Origin: Rubrivirga marina
GTDB taxonomy: Bacteria > Bacteroidota > Rhodothermia > Rhodothermales > Rubricoccaceae
Direction of reading: 5' to 3'
Assembly: GCF_002283365.1 (NCBI RefSeq)
Contig: NZ_MQWD01000001.1
Location: forward strand, 1,683,154-1,747,153
DNA length: 64,000 nt
Below the pieces are notes generated by a model, which made no database searches, had not been told where the DNA came from, and was given only the letters and a program-made list of their open reading frames with translations. Numbering within the stretch: the first letter of the stretch is position 1; every line of letters starts with the position of its first letter. Positions 25,594 to 32,549 of this stretch are shown here, piece by piece. The translations under genes and the position numbers were made by a program.

Positions 25594-25962
25594 CTACAGC
25601 GGGATGTCGGCGCTGCGGCCGTACATCACGACGAGGCAGAGCGCCAGCAGGGCGCCGGTCGGCAGGAGCATCGTCCACTCGCCCCGCTCGCCGTGGACGA
25701 TGGCCGCCGCGATCATGACGGAGCCGAGCCCGAGCGCGGCCCACGGCACGAGCGCGCCCCACCCGACGAGCGGGGCGACCACGAGGCCGAGCGCGCCGAG
25801 CACCTCGCTCAGCCCGATGGCCTTGATGGAGATCGGCCGGAACCCCTCGAGCGCGCCCATCCGGCCGAGCAGCGCCTCCTTCGGCTTGATCAGCTTGAAC
25901 GTCCCGAGGCCGACGAAGACGGCGGCGAGGACGGCTTGCAGGATCCAGAGGACGACGGTCAT
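25594..25962 (-). CDS. DoxX-like membrane protein
   Basis: 122 residues with four hydrophobic spans. The family motif starts FVGLGTFKLIKPKEALLGRM and continues with KAIGLSEVLGALGLVVAPL, as in DoxX/SURF4-like proteins. Function not established for this small type. Convergent with dinB. Confidence 0.85.
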   Translation of the reverse strand: MTVVLWILQAVLAAVFVGLGTFKLIKPKEALLGRMGALEGFRPISIKAIGLSEVLGALGLVVAPLVGWGALVPWAALGLGSVMIAAAIVHGERGEWTMLLPTGALLALCLVVMYGRSADIPL

Positions 25963-26066
25963 GAGGGCACGGGGGGCGACCGGACGTTAACGCCGGGCGT
26001 GGCCCGTCGCGAACCTTTCGGCTGGGCCCGCAGTAAGGCGCGTCCTCTCACTCGCCCCATCCCACC

Positions 26067-26330
26067 ATGATCGGAGGACTCATCTTTTGGCTCATCGTCG
26101 GTGCCGTCGCCGGTTTCCTGGCCGAGAAGATCATGAAAGCCGACATGGGCCTCGGCATGAACATCGTCGTCGGGATTGTCGGAGCGCTCATCGGCGGGCT
26201 GATCGTTGAGTACCTGACGCCGTTTGACGACGACGGGGGGCTGATCTGGAGCATCCTCGTAGCCACGCTCGGCGCTGTCGTCCTGCTCTGGATCGTAAAC
26301 AAGTTCAAGGAGAAGTCGGCTGCCCGGTAG
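26067..26330 (+). CDS. GlsB/YeaQ/YmgE family membrane protein
   Basis: 87 residues, three hydrophobic segments with the Gly-rich family pattern (LIVGAVAGFLAEKIMK, MNIVVGIVGALIGGLIV) and a third span (ILVATLGAVVLLWIVNKF). Members are small inner-membrane proteins often induced in general stress. Here the usual loop after the second span contains an acidic run (FDDDGG). Confidence 0.9.
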   Translation: MIGGLIFWLIVGAVAGFLAEKIMKADMGLGMNIVVGIVGALIGGLIVEYLTPFDDDGGLIWSILVATLGAVVLLWIVNKFKEKSAAR

Positions 26331-26405
26331 CCGTTCTCCCTTCCGCCTGCGGGCGGCCCGGCGCTGGTGTCTGGCCGCCCGCGCTCCGTATCCGCCTCGC
26401 CCCCC

Positions 26406-27086
26406 GTGCGCACGCTTCTCCTCTTCCCCCTCCTCGCGGCCCTCGCCCTCGCGGCCTGTGACGACGAGCCCGCCGACCCGGCAACGACGGTCGCGGTCCC
26501 CGAGGCCGACGTCGAGCGGTTCCGGGCCGAGGTGTTCCAGGAGACGCTCGGGCTCGACGCCGACCTCGCCCGCCTCGAGGCCGAGGCCGCCGCGGCCGAC
26601 TCCGTGGCGCAGGCCGCGTACGCGCCCGTCCTCGACCGGCTCCGGGCCGACCGCCGCCGGCTCCAGGTCCGCATCGACAGCCTCCGGCCGGTCCCGCCCG
26701 TCCAGTTCGACTCGGTCCGGACGTCCGTGCGCGCCCAGACCGAGCGCCTCGCCGAGGCTGTCCGCCGCGCTCGTTACGACGCCGCCCCGACCTACGACGC
26801 GCTCCGCGCCGCCGCCGTCCGCGGCCTCGGCGACCTCGACGCCCGGCTCGCCGCGCTCCGCGCCGCGGCCACGGCCGACACGACGGGCCGCCAACTCCGC
26901 GCCGTCGACTCGCTCGCGGCCGACCGGGAGCGCCTGAGCGCCCGCCTCGGCGCCTACCCCGACACCTCCGCGGCCCAGTTCCCGCCGTTCCGCCAGTCGA
27001 TCACCGACGGCGTCCTGGCCCTCGACCGCCGCGCCGACGCCCTCGCCGCGGACACCACTCGCGTCCGGCCCCAGCCGGAGAGCTGA
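26406..27086 (+). CDS. Helical lipoprotein of unknown function
   Basis: 226 residues from the GTG at 26406, where a lipoprotein signal begins (LLLFPLLAALALAAC). The mature protein is Ala/Arg/Asp/Leu rich with repeating helical segments (LDADLARLEAEAAAADS, LRADRRRLQVRIDSL, LGDLDARLAALRAAA). Likely a periplasmic coiled-coil. An upstream in-frame ATG at 26367 would hide the signal. No family recognised. Confidence 0.65.
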   Translation: MRTLLLFPLLAALALAACDDEPADPATTVAVPEADVERFRAEVFQETLGLDADLARLEAEAAAADSVAQAAYAPVLDRLRADRRRLQVRIDSLRPVPPVQFDSVRTSVRAQTERLAEAVRRARYDAAPTYDALRAAAVRGLGDLDARLAALRAAATADTTGRQLRAVDSLAADRERLSARLGAYPDTSAAQFPPFRQSITDGVLALDRRADALAADTTRVRPQPES

Positions 27087-27234
27087 GCCTCTGGGGCGGG
27101 GTCACGCCGCGAGCGGCTCTCGTTCCAGGGACCGCCGCGGTTCGTACGCCCGGGACGCAGACGTCGTGATCGAGACGGAGGGCGTTTCGGGCCGCGCCGG
27201 AGGGTCGAGAACGGGGAGGACCACGCGGACGACC

Positions 27235-27906
27235 TAGAGGTAATTGCAGAGGTCGGCTGAGGCCGATCAGCGCCCGCGCGAAGAGCCCGAGGCCCCGGTA
27301 GACCCCGACGAGCCGGTCACACCGGACGACGACCGCCGGTAGCTCAGGAGCCACGCGGACGTCCGGTCGACCCGCCACCGCTCCCGCTACGCCGTCCGGT
27401 CGGTCACAACGGGGCGGCCCCTCTTCGGGCGGTAGTGGGCCGGCCGGCGCTGGGCCGGGATGCACGCCCGGCTCCCGCGCTTGCGGAGGCGGCGCCGGGA
27501 CGCGCCGCTGTAGTAGGCCCGGTCGCACGTGGGCCGGCCGGGCCTCGTCCGGGGGCGCCCCCTCGGCCGGGCCACGCGGACGGTCGCCAGCGTCGGCTCT
27601 GCCAGCCGAACCTCAGCTACCTGCGCGCTCTCGACAAGGAGCCCGATCGGCATGCCGTCGCCGTCGGCCACGAGCATCAGCTTCGTCCCCTTCCCCTTCC
27701 GAGTCAGCCCGACGCAGGCGCCCCCTGGGCGGGGCGGACGCCCGCCCGGCCGGGACGAACGTGCCGTCCAGGGACGCCTGCACGCACGGCCATGCGTGGG
27801 CCCAGCGGAGCTTCGCGTCGGCGTTGAGCGAGGGGAGGGACGCCCGCGAGGCCTGCTCCCACGTCGAAGCGGCCGAGCCAGCGCCACGCCGTCGTGGGGG
27901 GCGCGG
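27235..27906 (-). pseudogene. Decayed IS5-family transposase
   Basis: Fragments in all three minus-strand frames align in order to an IS5-type DDE transposase. They are TAWRWLGRF; then SLDGTFVPAG (first catalytic Asp); then GLTRKGKGTKLMLVADGDGM through ESAQVAEVRLAEPTL, with CDRAYYSG (second Asp); then ERWRVDRTSAWL, where the expected catalytic Glu is Asp; and finally CDRLVGVYRGLGLFARALI. At least three frameshifts separate them, so the gene is dead. No intact terminal inverted repeats were found. The 148 nt between 27087 and the remnant contain nothing I recognise. The remnant lies directly downstream of ssrA, a common integration locus. Confidence 0.8.
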
Positions 27907-27909
27907 TCT

Positions 27910-27992
27910 CGGCATCTCCACATGAAAACAGATGAGTCCCCGCCCTGTCGAACACAGGGCGGGGACTCATCTGTTTTCATGTGGAGATGCCG
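27910..27992. repeat. 39-bp perfect palindrome at the 3' end of ssrA
   Basis: Left arm 27910-27948 and right arm 27954-27992 are exact complements around a 5-nt loop (CGAAC). The inner 24 bp (AAAACAGATGAG..CCCTGT and its complement) look like an intrinsic terminator with A/T tracts on both sides. The outer part duplicates, in inverted orientation, the last 11 nt of the tmRNA gene (GGCATCTCCA end). Confidence 0.9.
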
Positions 27993-28354
27993 GGAGTCGA
28001 ACCCGGGTCCGAAAGGCGCTACAGTCCAGGCGTCTACGCGCGTAGTCAGCGCTTTGAGGTCTTTGCTCCGCTGGCAGGGCCCGCTGACGGGCTTCCGGTG
28101 GAGCGCAGGCTGATTAGCTCTCGTCCGTCGGGCTCAGCCGGAGCCTTCGGGACCAGCTCACTCTAGTCGGTGCTCTGTACGTCGATAGTGAGCGTCCGGT
28201 GTACAGAACAGCTAGCGGCGTGTATTACGCGGCCAGCGAGTAGGAGTAGTCGTTCGCAGCTACAATTGCGTTCCGATGGGTGTCACGGGCGTATCGGACA
28301 CCACCCGGCGCGCGGCCTGCCGCACGAGCCTCTCGTCGAAACCGTGTCATCCCC
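27982..28354 (-). ncRNA. ssrA: tmRNA (ssrA), tag peptide ANDYSYSLAA
   Basis: 373 nt. The 5' end GGGGAUG (28354-28348) pairs with the 3' CAUCUCC, with the conserved G-U at pair 3, to make the alanine acceptor stem. Discriminator A is at 27982 and CCA is not encoded. 5' landmarks GACACGGUUUCGACG and the T-arm GGGUUCGACUCCC are present. The resume codon GCG starts the tag reading frame at 28257: A-N-D-Y-S-Y-S-L-A-A, stop UAA at 28227-28225. Together with the alanine carried by the tmRNA, this gives an 11-residue degradation tag. It rescues stalled ribosomes with SmpB. It is transcribed 65 nt downstream of a lipoprotein gene on the same strand. Confidence 0.97.
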
Positions 28355-28418
28355 AAAGAACAGCCGGCTCGCAGGGCGCGCCGGGCAGTCCACAACGTAC
28401 GCACACTCGACGGCGTGC

Positions 28419-28859
28419 CTACTCCGTCGCGTCTTCATCTCGGTCGCGCGGCGTCCCGAGGGGGACGAGGCCCCGTTCTGAGAGGGCCGTCGACAAGGGG
28501 CCGAGGACCGATCGGCGGAGGTCTCCGTCGAGGGCGTAGACCTTCGTTCGCCCGCCCAGCCAGGACCGCTTCTCGGCGCGGACGTAGACCCGGACGAACC
28601 CGCCGTCGAGCGGGACGAGGTCGAGCACCGCATCCGTCCGCGAGCCGAGGCCAGAGGCCACCTGCCTCGGTGCCGTCGTGACCACAGCGGGGTCGAGCGA
28701 CTCCGCCAGCGCCCAGCCGGCGTCCGAGGCGGCCTCCTGCAGAAGCGTCGTCACGTCACTCGGCTCTGCGCGCACCTCGTAGTCCCGATAGGGCGGGCTG
28801 AGGCGCGGGGCGCAGGCCGTGAGGGCCAGGACCGAGAGCAGGACGAGAACGCGGACCAT
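28419..28859 (-). CDS. Small lipoprotein of unknown function
   Basis: 146 residues. Lipobox in MVRVLVLLSVLALTAC. The mature part has a helix (VTTLLQEAASDAGWALAESL) and strands (VRVYVRAEKRSWLGGRTKVYAL), an alpha+beta fold seen in many small periplasmic domains. No family recognised. Its start lies 42 nt downstream of a strong terminator that ends the structured RNA, so the two could form an attenuated unit, or the gene has its own promoter in the 42 nt. Confidence 0.75.
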   Translation of the reverse strand: MVRVLVLLSVLALTACAPRLSPPYRDYEVRAEPSDVTTLLQEAASDAGWALAESLDPAVVTTAPRQVASGLGSRTDAVLDLVPLDGGFVRVYVRAEKRSWLGGRTKVYALDGDLRRSVLGPLSTALSERGLVPLGTPRDRDEDATE

Positions 28860-28900
28860 GACGAGCAGACTAGCACCACCGTTCTGCCAGCGCGAGGGAC

Positions 28901-28945
28901 AAAAAAAGCCGGGCGGACACGCTCACCCGTACGTGTCCGCCCGGC
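28901..28945 (-). terminator. Intrinsic terminator of the structured RNA
   Basis: GCCGGGCGGACACG and its exact complement around a 10-nt loop, followed on the minus strand by TTTTTTT. The clearest terminator in the window. Confidence 0.9.
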
Positions 28946-29212
28946 GTGCGCGGGCCGAAGCCGCGGTGCGCACTAGGTATCGCTCTGTCACGTCCCCGGC
29001 ATCGCGTGCCGCTTGGGACGTGCTGGATCTTCTGACAAGGGCCGTGCCAAGCGCCCGTCCGTTCGGAAAGCGTGGCCTCCGAGGTGCCCCGTGGACCCGG
29101 TTCGACCCCCACCCGGATTGGCCGTCCATCCCAGTGGACGAGGCTGTCGCCAATCCGGTACGCTCTCTGGTTGCGGGCCCCGCTCCGCTCGCAGAGGACT
29201 GCACTAGGTAAG
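28901..29212 (-). ncRNA. Candidate structured non-coding RNA of about 310 nt
   Basis: Minus-strand transcript ending in a perfect terminator: 14-bp stem (28908-28921 with 28932-28945), then seven U (28907-28901). Upstream are two nested hairpins of the same design. One pairs CCGGATTGGC (29158-29149) with GCCAATCCGG (29122-29113) around an inner CGTCCA/TGGACG stem. The other pairs CACGTCCC with GGGACGTG (29022 to 28991 region) around GGCA/TGCC. TACCTAGTGC occurs as a direct repeat near both ends (29211-29202 and 28979-28970). No ORF explains the conserved-looking pairing. I found no landmarks of RNase P RNA, SRP RNA, tRNA or a second tmRNA. The 5' end is approximate. Confidence 0.55.
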
Positions 29213-29282
29213 AGGATCAGGCGCTTAGGGACACGGGCGGAGGCACGGGCGCGTGAAGCCTCGGTCAGAACCCCGCATCGGG

Positions 29283-29313
29283 TTGAGAGAGTTGGCAGGC
29301 GGCCCTACCTTTG
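29283..29313 (+). promoter_or_regulatory. Bacteroidota-type promoter of the AURKAIP1-type ribosomal protein gene
   Basis: TTG (29283-29285), 20 nt, TACCTTTG (29306-29313): an exact match to TTG-N17-23-TAnnTTTG, 44 nt before the ATG. Confidence 0.75.
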
Positions 29314-29357
29314 CTCTCTACGGCCCGAACGACCTACTCACTCAACCTTAGGCCTCT

Positions 29358-29453
29358 ATGCCCTGCGGACGCAAGCGCAAGCGCCACAAGATCGCGACCC
29401 ACAAGCGGAAGAAGCGGCTTCGCAAGAACCGCCACAAGAAGAAGGGCCGCTAG
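29358..29453 (+). CDS. AURKAIP1/COX24-domain ribosomal protein (bS22/mS38-like), 31 residues
   Basis: ATG at 29358 to TAG at 29451-29453. The peptide begins MPCGRKRKRHKIATHKRKKR and ends LRKNRHKKKGR; over half the residues are Lys or Arg. This is the short AURKAIP1/COX24-type protein of Bacteroidota, related to the mitochondrial small-subunit protein mS38. Its size puts it below most gene-calling limits. It has the best promoter in the window, as expected for a ribosomal gene. Confidence 0.88.
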   Translation: MPCGRKRKRHKIATHKRKKRLRKNRHKKKGR

Positions 29454-29583
29454 GTCGGCCTCGGGTGGCCGATGGCCGCCTCTCTTCCCGGATCCCGTCG
29501 CGGTTTTCCGGTTCCAGGCCGCTCCCGGAATGGGGGCGGCCTGTTTCGGGTTCGACCGGAACGAGTCGGCGGGGTGAGGCCGT

Positions 29584-29591
29584 TATCTTTA
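29584..29591 (+). promoter_or_regulatory. Possible -7 element of the YtxH gene
   Basis: TATCTTTA, one mismatch to TAnnTTTG, 34 nt before the ATG at 29626. No TTG at the -33 distance. Confidence 0.3.
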
Positions 29592-29625
29592 CCCAGCCCA
29601 TCGCCCTGGTCCCCCCAGCCCTCTC

Positions 29626-29946
29626 ATGAGCCAGCGTAGCCGCGCCATCCGCGCCTCCATCTTCGGGTTCCTCGTCGGCGGCGCCGCCGGCGTGACCGTC
29701 GGCCTTTTGCTGGCGCCCGACGAGGGCCGCCAACTCCGCCGCCGTGCGGCCTACCTCCTCGACCGCTGGGCCGGCGACCTCGCCGCCGTGGTCGACCGGC
29801 TCGACGGGGCCGGCGTCCCGTCCGACGCCCGCGCCCGCGCCGACGCCCTCATCGCCGACGCGCGCCAGCAGGCCGAGTCGCTCCTCTCCGAGGCCGACGC
29901 CCTCATCAGCCAGGCCCGCCTCGGGCGGTCTGGCGACGGCGCCTGA
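29626..29946 (+). CDS. YtxH-domain protein
   Basis: 106 residues. The N-terminal membrane helix FGFLVGGAAGVTVGLLLAPDEGRQLRRRAA is the classic YtxH start (Gly-rich span followed by LLAPxxGxxLR). The rest is a charged coiled coil (ARADALIADARQQAESLLSEADALI). YtxH proteins are small stress-associated envelope proteins of unknown mechanism. Confidence 0.85.
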   Translation: MSQRSRAIRASIFGFLVGGAAGVTVGLLLAPDEGRQLRRRAAYLLDRWAGDLAAVVDRLDGAGVPSDARARADALIADARQQAESLLSEADALISQARLGRSGDGA

Positions 29947-30000
29947 CTCACCCCTCTCTGTCTTCGCGCGCCTCGCGCGACCTCTCCGCCACCGGCACAC

Positions 30001-30915
30001 GTGCGTTTTACGATTCTCCTCCCGAGCGCGGAGGGCAAGGAGCCCGGGGGCAACCCGCTGGCCCCCGACATGTTCGACTACCGCTCGTCGAACACGTTCA
30101 ACTACTTCAACCAGCTCAACCCCGAACGCCGCGCGCTTATTGACGCGCTCCAGGCCCAAATCAAGGGGGCCGACGAGGACGAGCTCCAGCAGCTCTTCGG
30201 CATCAAGGGGGACGCGCTCGAGGAGGCCGTCGAGGCCAACCTCCAGATCTACCGGAGCCCGCTCATGGCGGCTGTCGACCGGTACGGGCCGGGGGTGATG
30301 TACGCCTCGATGGACTTCGCCGGGCTCCCGACGGGCTCGCAGCGGCGCCTTCTCGAGAACGGCGTCATCTTCTCGGGTCTTTTCGGGCTCCTTCGGCCGG
30401 ACGACCTCATCCCGGACTACCGGCTCAAGATGGACGCCAAGGTCGAGGGCATCGGGAAGGCCTCGGCCTACTGGCGGGAGCCGCTCTCGGACGCGCTCAA
30501 CACGCTCGTCGCGGGCCACGCCGTCTGGAACTTGCTCTCCGGCGTCCATGAGACGGCCTGGGACGACGCCGAGACCTACGCCCGGATGATCCGGGTGAAG
30601 TTCTACAAGGAGGATGAGGACGGCGAGCGGGCGGCCGTGTCGCACGGGGTCAAGGAACTCCGCGGCGCGCTCGTCGCCCACATCGTCAACGAGACGGCCG
30701 ACTCGGTCGAGGCGCTGGACGACTGGGAGGCCCCCGACGGGTACGAGGTCGACCCCGACGCGTCGGAGATCAACGAGAACGGCGGGGGGACCGTCGTGAT
30801 GGTTACGAGCCCGGGGTGGGAGAAGCGCCGCGCAGCTCGCCGGAAGGCCCGCGCCGAGGCCGAGGCGGAGGCCGCTGCGGCCAAGAGAGCCCGTGAAGAG
30901 GACGACGACGATTAG
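30001..30915 (+). CDS. yaaA: YaaA family (UPF0246) peroxide-stress protein with acidic/basic tail
   Basis: 304 residues from a GTG. Family motifs in order: ILLPSAEGK, then RYGPGVMYASMDFAGLP, VIFSGLFGLLRPDDLIPDYRL, WREPLSDAL, VWNLLSGVH and VSHGVKELRGALVAHIVNE. In E. coli YaaA limits free iron during peroxide stress and binds DNA. The final 40 residues are a highly charged Arg/Ala/Glu/Asp tail absent from E. coli YaaA. Confidence 0.9.
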   Translation: MRFTILLPSAEGKEPGGNPLAPDMFDYRSSNTFNYFNQLNPERRALIDALQAQIKGADEDELQQLFGIKGDALEEAVEANLQIYRSPLMAAVDRYGPGVMYASMDFAGLPTGSQRRLLENGVIFSGLFGLLRPDDLIPDYRLKMDAKVEGIGKASAYWREPLSDALNTLVAGHAVWNLLSGVHETAWDDAETYARMIRVKFYKEDEDGERAAVSHGVKELRGALVAHIVNETADSVEALDDWEAPDGYEVDPDASEINENGGGTVVMVTSPGWEKRRAARRKARAEAEAEAAAAKRAREEDDDD

Positions 30916-30988
30916 GACGTGAGGCGTCGGGAATGGGAGAGTGTTCTCGCTCCCAGCCCCGTGCCCCATCCCCATTGCCTCTCCCACC

Positions 30989-31609
30989 ATGTCCGTCGTC
31001 ATCGGGATCGCTGGAGGCTCCGGCTCGGGCAAGACGACCGTCCAGCGGCGTGTGATGGAACGGTTCGGGACGCGTCGGATCGCGCTCCTCGACCACGACG
31101 CGTACTACCGGCCGCTCGACCACCTGCCGCCGGAGCAGCGTGCGCGGTTCAACTTCGACCACCCGGACGCGCTCGAGACCGCGCTCATGGTCGAGCACCT
31201 CGACCGGCTGCTGGCCGGTGAGACGATCGAGAAACCGACGTACTCATTCGAGACGCACAGCCGGCGCCAGGAGACGGAGACCATCCAGCCCCGGCCCGTC
31301 GTCCTCGTCGAGGGCATCCTCGTGCTCGCCGAGCCGGCGCTCCGCGAGCGGATGGACGTCAAGCTGTTCGTCGACGCCGCGGCCGACGTCCGGCTCATGC
31401 GGCGGATGGAGCGCGACCTCCACGAGCGCGGCCGGTCCGTCGAGTCCGTCCTCGAGCAGTACCGGCGGACGGTCCGACCGATGCACCTCGAGTTCGTCGA
31501 GCCCTCGAAGCGGCACGCCGACGTGATCATCCCGCGCGGCGGCCAGAACCAGGTCGCCATCGACATGGTCCTCGCGCGCGTCCAGTCGCTCATCGACCTC
31601 GACCGCTAG
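30989..31609 (+). CDS. udk: Uridine kinase
   Basis: 206 residues from the ATG at 30989; the ATG at 30941 would add 16 residues before the P-loop and is unlikely. Walker A GGSGSGKTT near the N-terminus, LLDHDAYYRPLDHL, FNFDHPDALE, KPTYSFETHSR and VLVEGILVL are all uridine kinase signatures. Phosphorylates uridine and cytidine in pyrimidine salvage. Confidence 0.95.
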   Translation: MSVVIGIAGGSGSGKTTVQRRVMERFGTRRIALLDHDAYYRPLDHLPPEQRARFNFDHPDALETALMVEHLDRLLAGETIEKPTYSFETHSRRQETETIQPRPVVLVEGILVLAEPALRERMDVKLFVDAAADVRLMRRMERDLHERGRSVESVLEQYRRTVRPMHLEFVEPSKRHADVIIPRGGQNQVAIDMVLARVQSLIDLDR

Positions 31610-31631
31610 CGGCACCAGCCGGGAGTCCCAC

Positions 31632-31650
31632 GGCCTCGGCACCGAGTTGG
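31632..31650. repeat. GC palindrome family, degenerate copy
   Basis: GGCCTCGG-CA-CCGAGTTGG between the convergent udk and coaX genes, in the position of a shared terminator. Confidence 0.4.
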
Positions 31651-31656
31651 GCGGGG

Positions 31657-32439
31657 TTAGCGGCGAGCCGCGAGCCGCCGGATGCCGTCGTGGACGAGGT
31701 AGGGCTCGACCCGGTCCACCTCGGGGAGCCGCTCGGCGAGCCACACGCCCCATCCACCGGTCGCGAGGACGAGCGCGTTGCCGCCGAGCGCGTCGCGGGT
31801 CCGGCGGAGGAGGCCGGCCACGCCGTCGAGCACGAGCGCGCCGAGTCCGGCCTGAATGGCCGAGACGGTCGAGTCCCCGATGGGCCTCGGCACGTCCGGC
31901 CATGGCACGTCGGGGAGCTGACGGGTGTCGCGGGCGAGCGAGCGACGGAGGAGGTCGGGGCCGGGCAGGATGGCGCCGCCGAGGTAGGCCGGCTCACTCG
32001 TGACGACCTCCGTCGTGATCGCCGACCCGGCGTCGAGCGCGATGACCGCCCGGCCCTCCGCGAGCGCGTGCGCGCCGACGGCCGCGGCCAACCGGTCGGT
32101 CCCGAGCGTCCGCGGCGTCGCGTAGGCGAGGCGGAAGGGGAGGGGAAGGTCCACCGACACGACGACGGGCGCCGTGCCCGTGAGCCGCTCGACGGCCTCC
32201 GCCAGAACAGGGGTCAGGTCCGGCACGACCGACGCGATCCCGCCCGCCTCGGCCCGTCCCGCGACGCTCCCGAGGCGGGCCGCCCAGACCTCGGCGGGCG
32301 CGTCGTCGGCCGGGAAACGCACGGTTTCGCCCCACGCGCCGTTCCACACGGCCGCCTTGACGGACGAGTTGCCGGCGTCGAGGGCGAGGAAGGCGGGGGG
32401 GGGCAATGGGAGCTGGGGACTGGCAGACACGGGATTCAC
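31657..32439 (-). CDS. coaX: Type III pantothenate kinase
   Basis: 260 residues from a GTG at 32439; the phosphate motif LALDAGNSSVKAAVW starts near residue 18, about 14 later than usual, so a start closer in is possible. Other CoaX motifs: GTDRLAAAVGAHAL, ALDAGSAITTEVV, GGAILPG and LATGG. First step of coenzyme A synthesis. Confidence 0.92.
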   Translation of the reverse strand: MNPVSASPQLPLPPPAFLALDAGNSSVKAAVWNGAWGETVRFPADDAPAEVWAARLGSVAGRAEAGGIASVVPDLTPVLAEAVERLTGTAPVVVSVDLPLPFRLAYATPRTLGTDRLAAAVGAHALAEGRAVIALDAGSAITTEVVTSEPAYLGGAILPGPDLLRRSLARDTRQLPDVPWPDVPRPIGDSTVSAIQAGLGALVLDGVAGLLRRTRDALGGNALVLATGGWGVWLAERLPEVDRVEPYLVHDGIRRLAARR

Positions 32440-32549
32440 TCGCGTCGTGCCACCTGGATGGAGCGCCGCCGCCGATCCGTCTCTGCCAGTCCCCCGTTGG
32501 CTTCGCTGGCCCGTCGGCTCCCCGTTCTCATGTCCGTGAGCGCAGCGAG

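Noticed and set aside
27387-27980. 197-codon minus-strand ORF starting MKTDESPPC
   Set aside because: It begins in the palindrome and then runs through several frames of the dead transposase; not a functional gene.
27981-28166. 61-codon plus-strand ORF starting MEMPGVEPGS
   Set aside because: It lies wholly inside the tmRNA gene on the opposite strand; the tmRNA structure explains the sequence.
29085-29118. T-arm-like GGTTCGACCCCC string suggesting a tRNA
   Set aside because: The flanking bases do not form a 5-bp T-stem and no anticodon or acceptor stem can be drawn.
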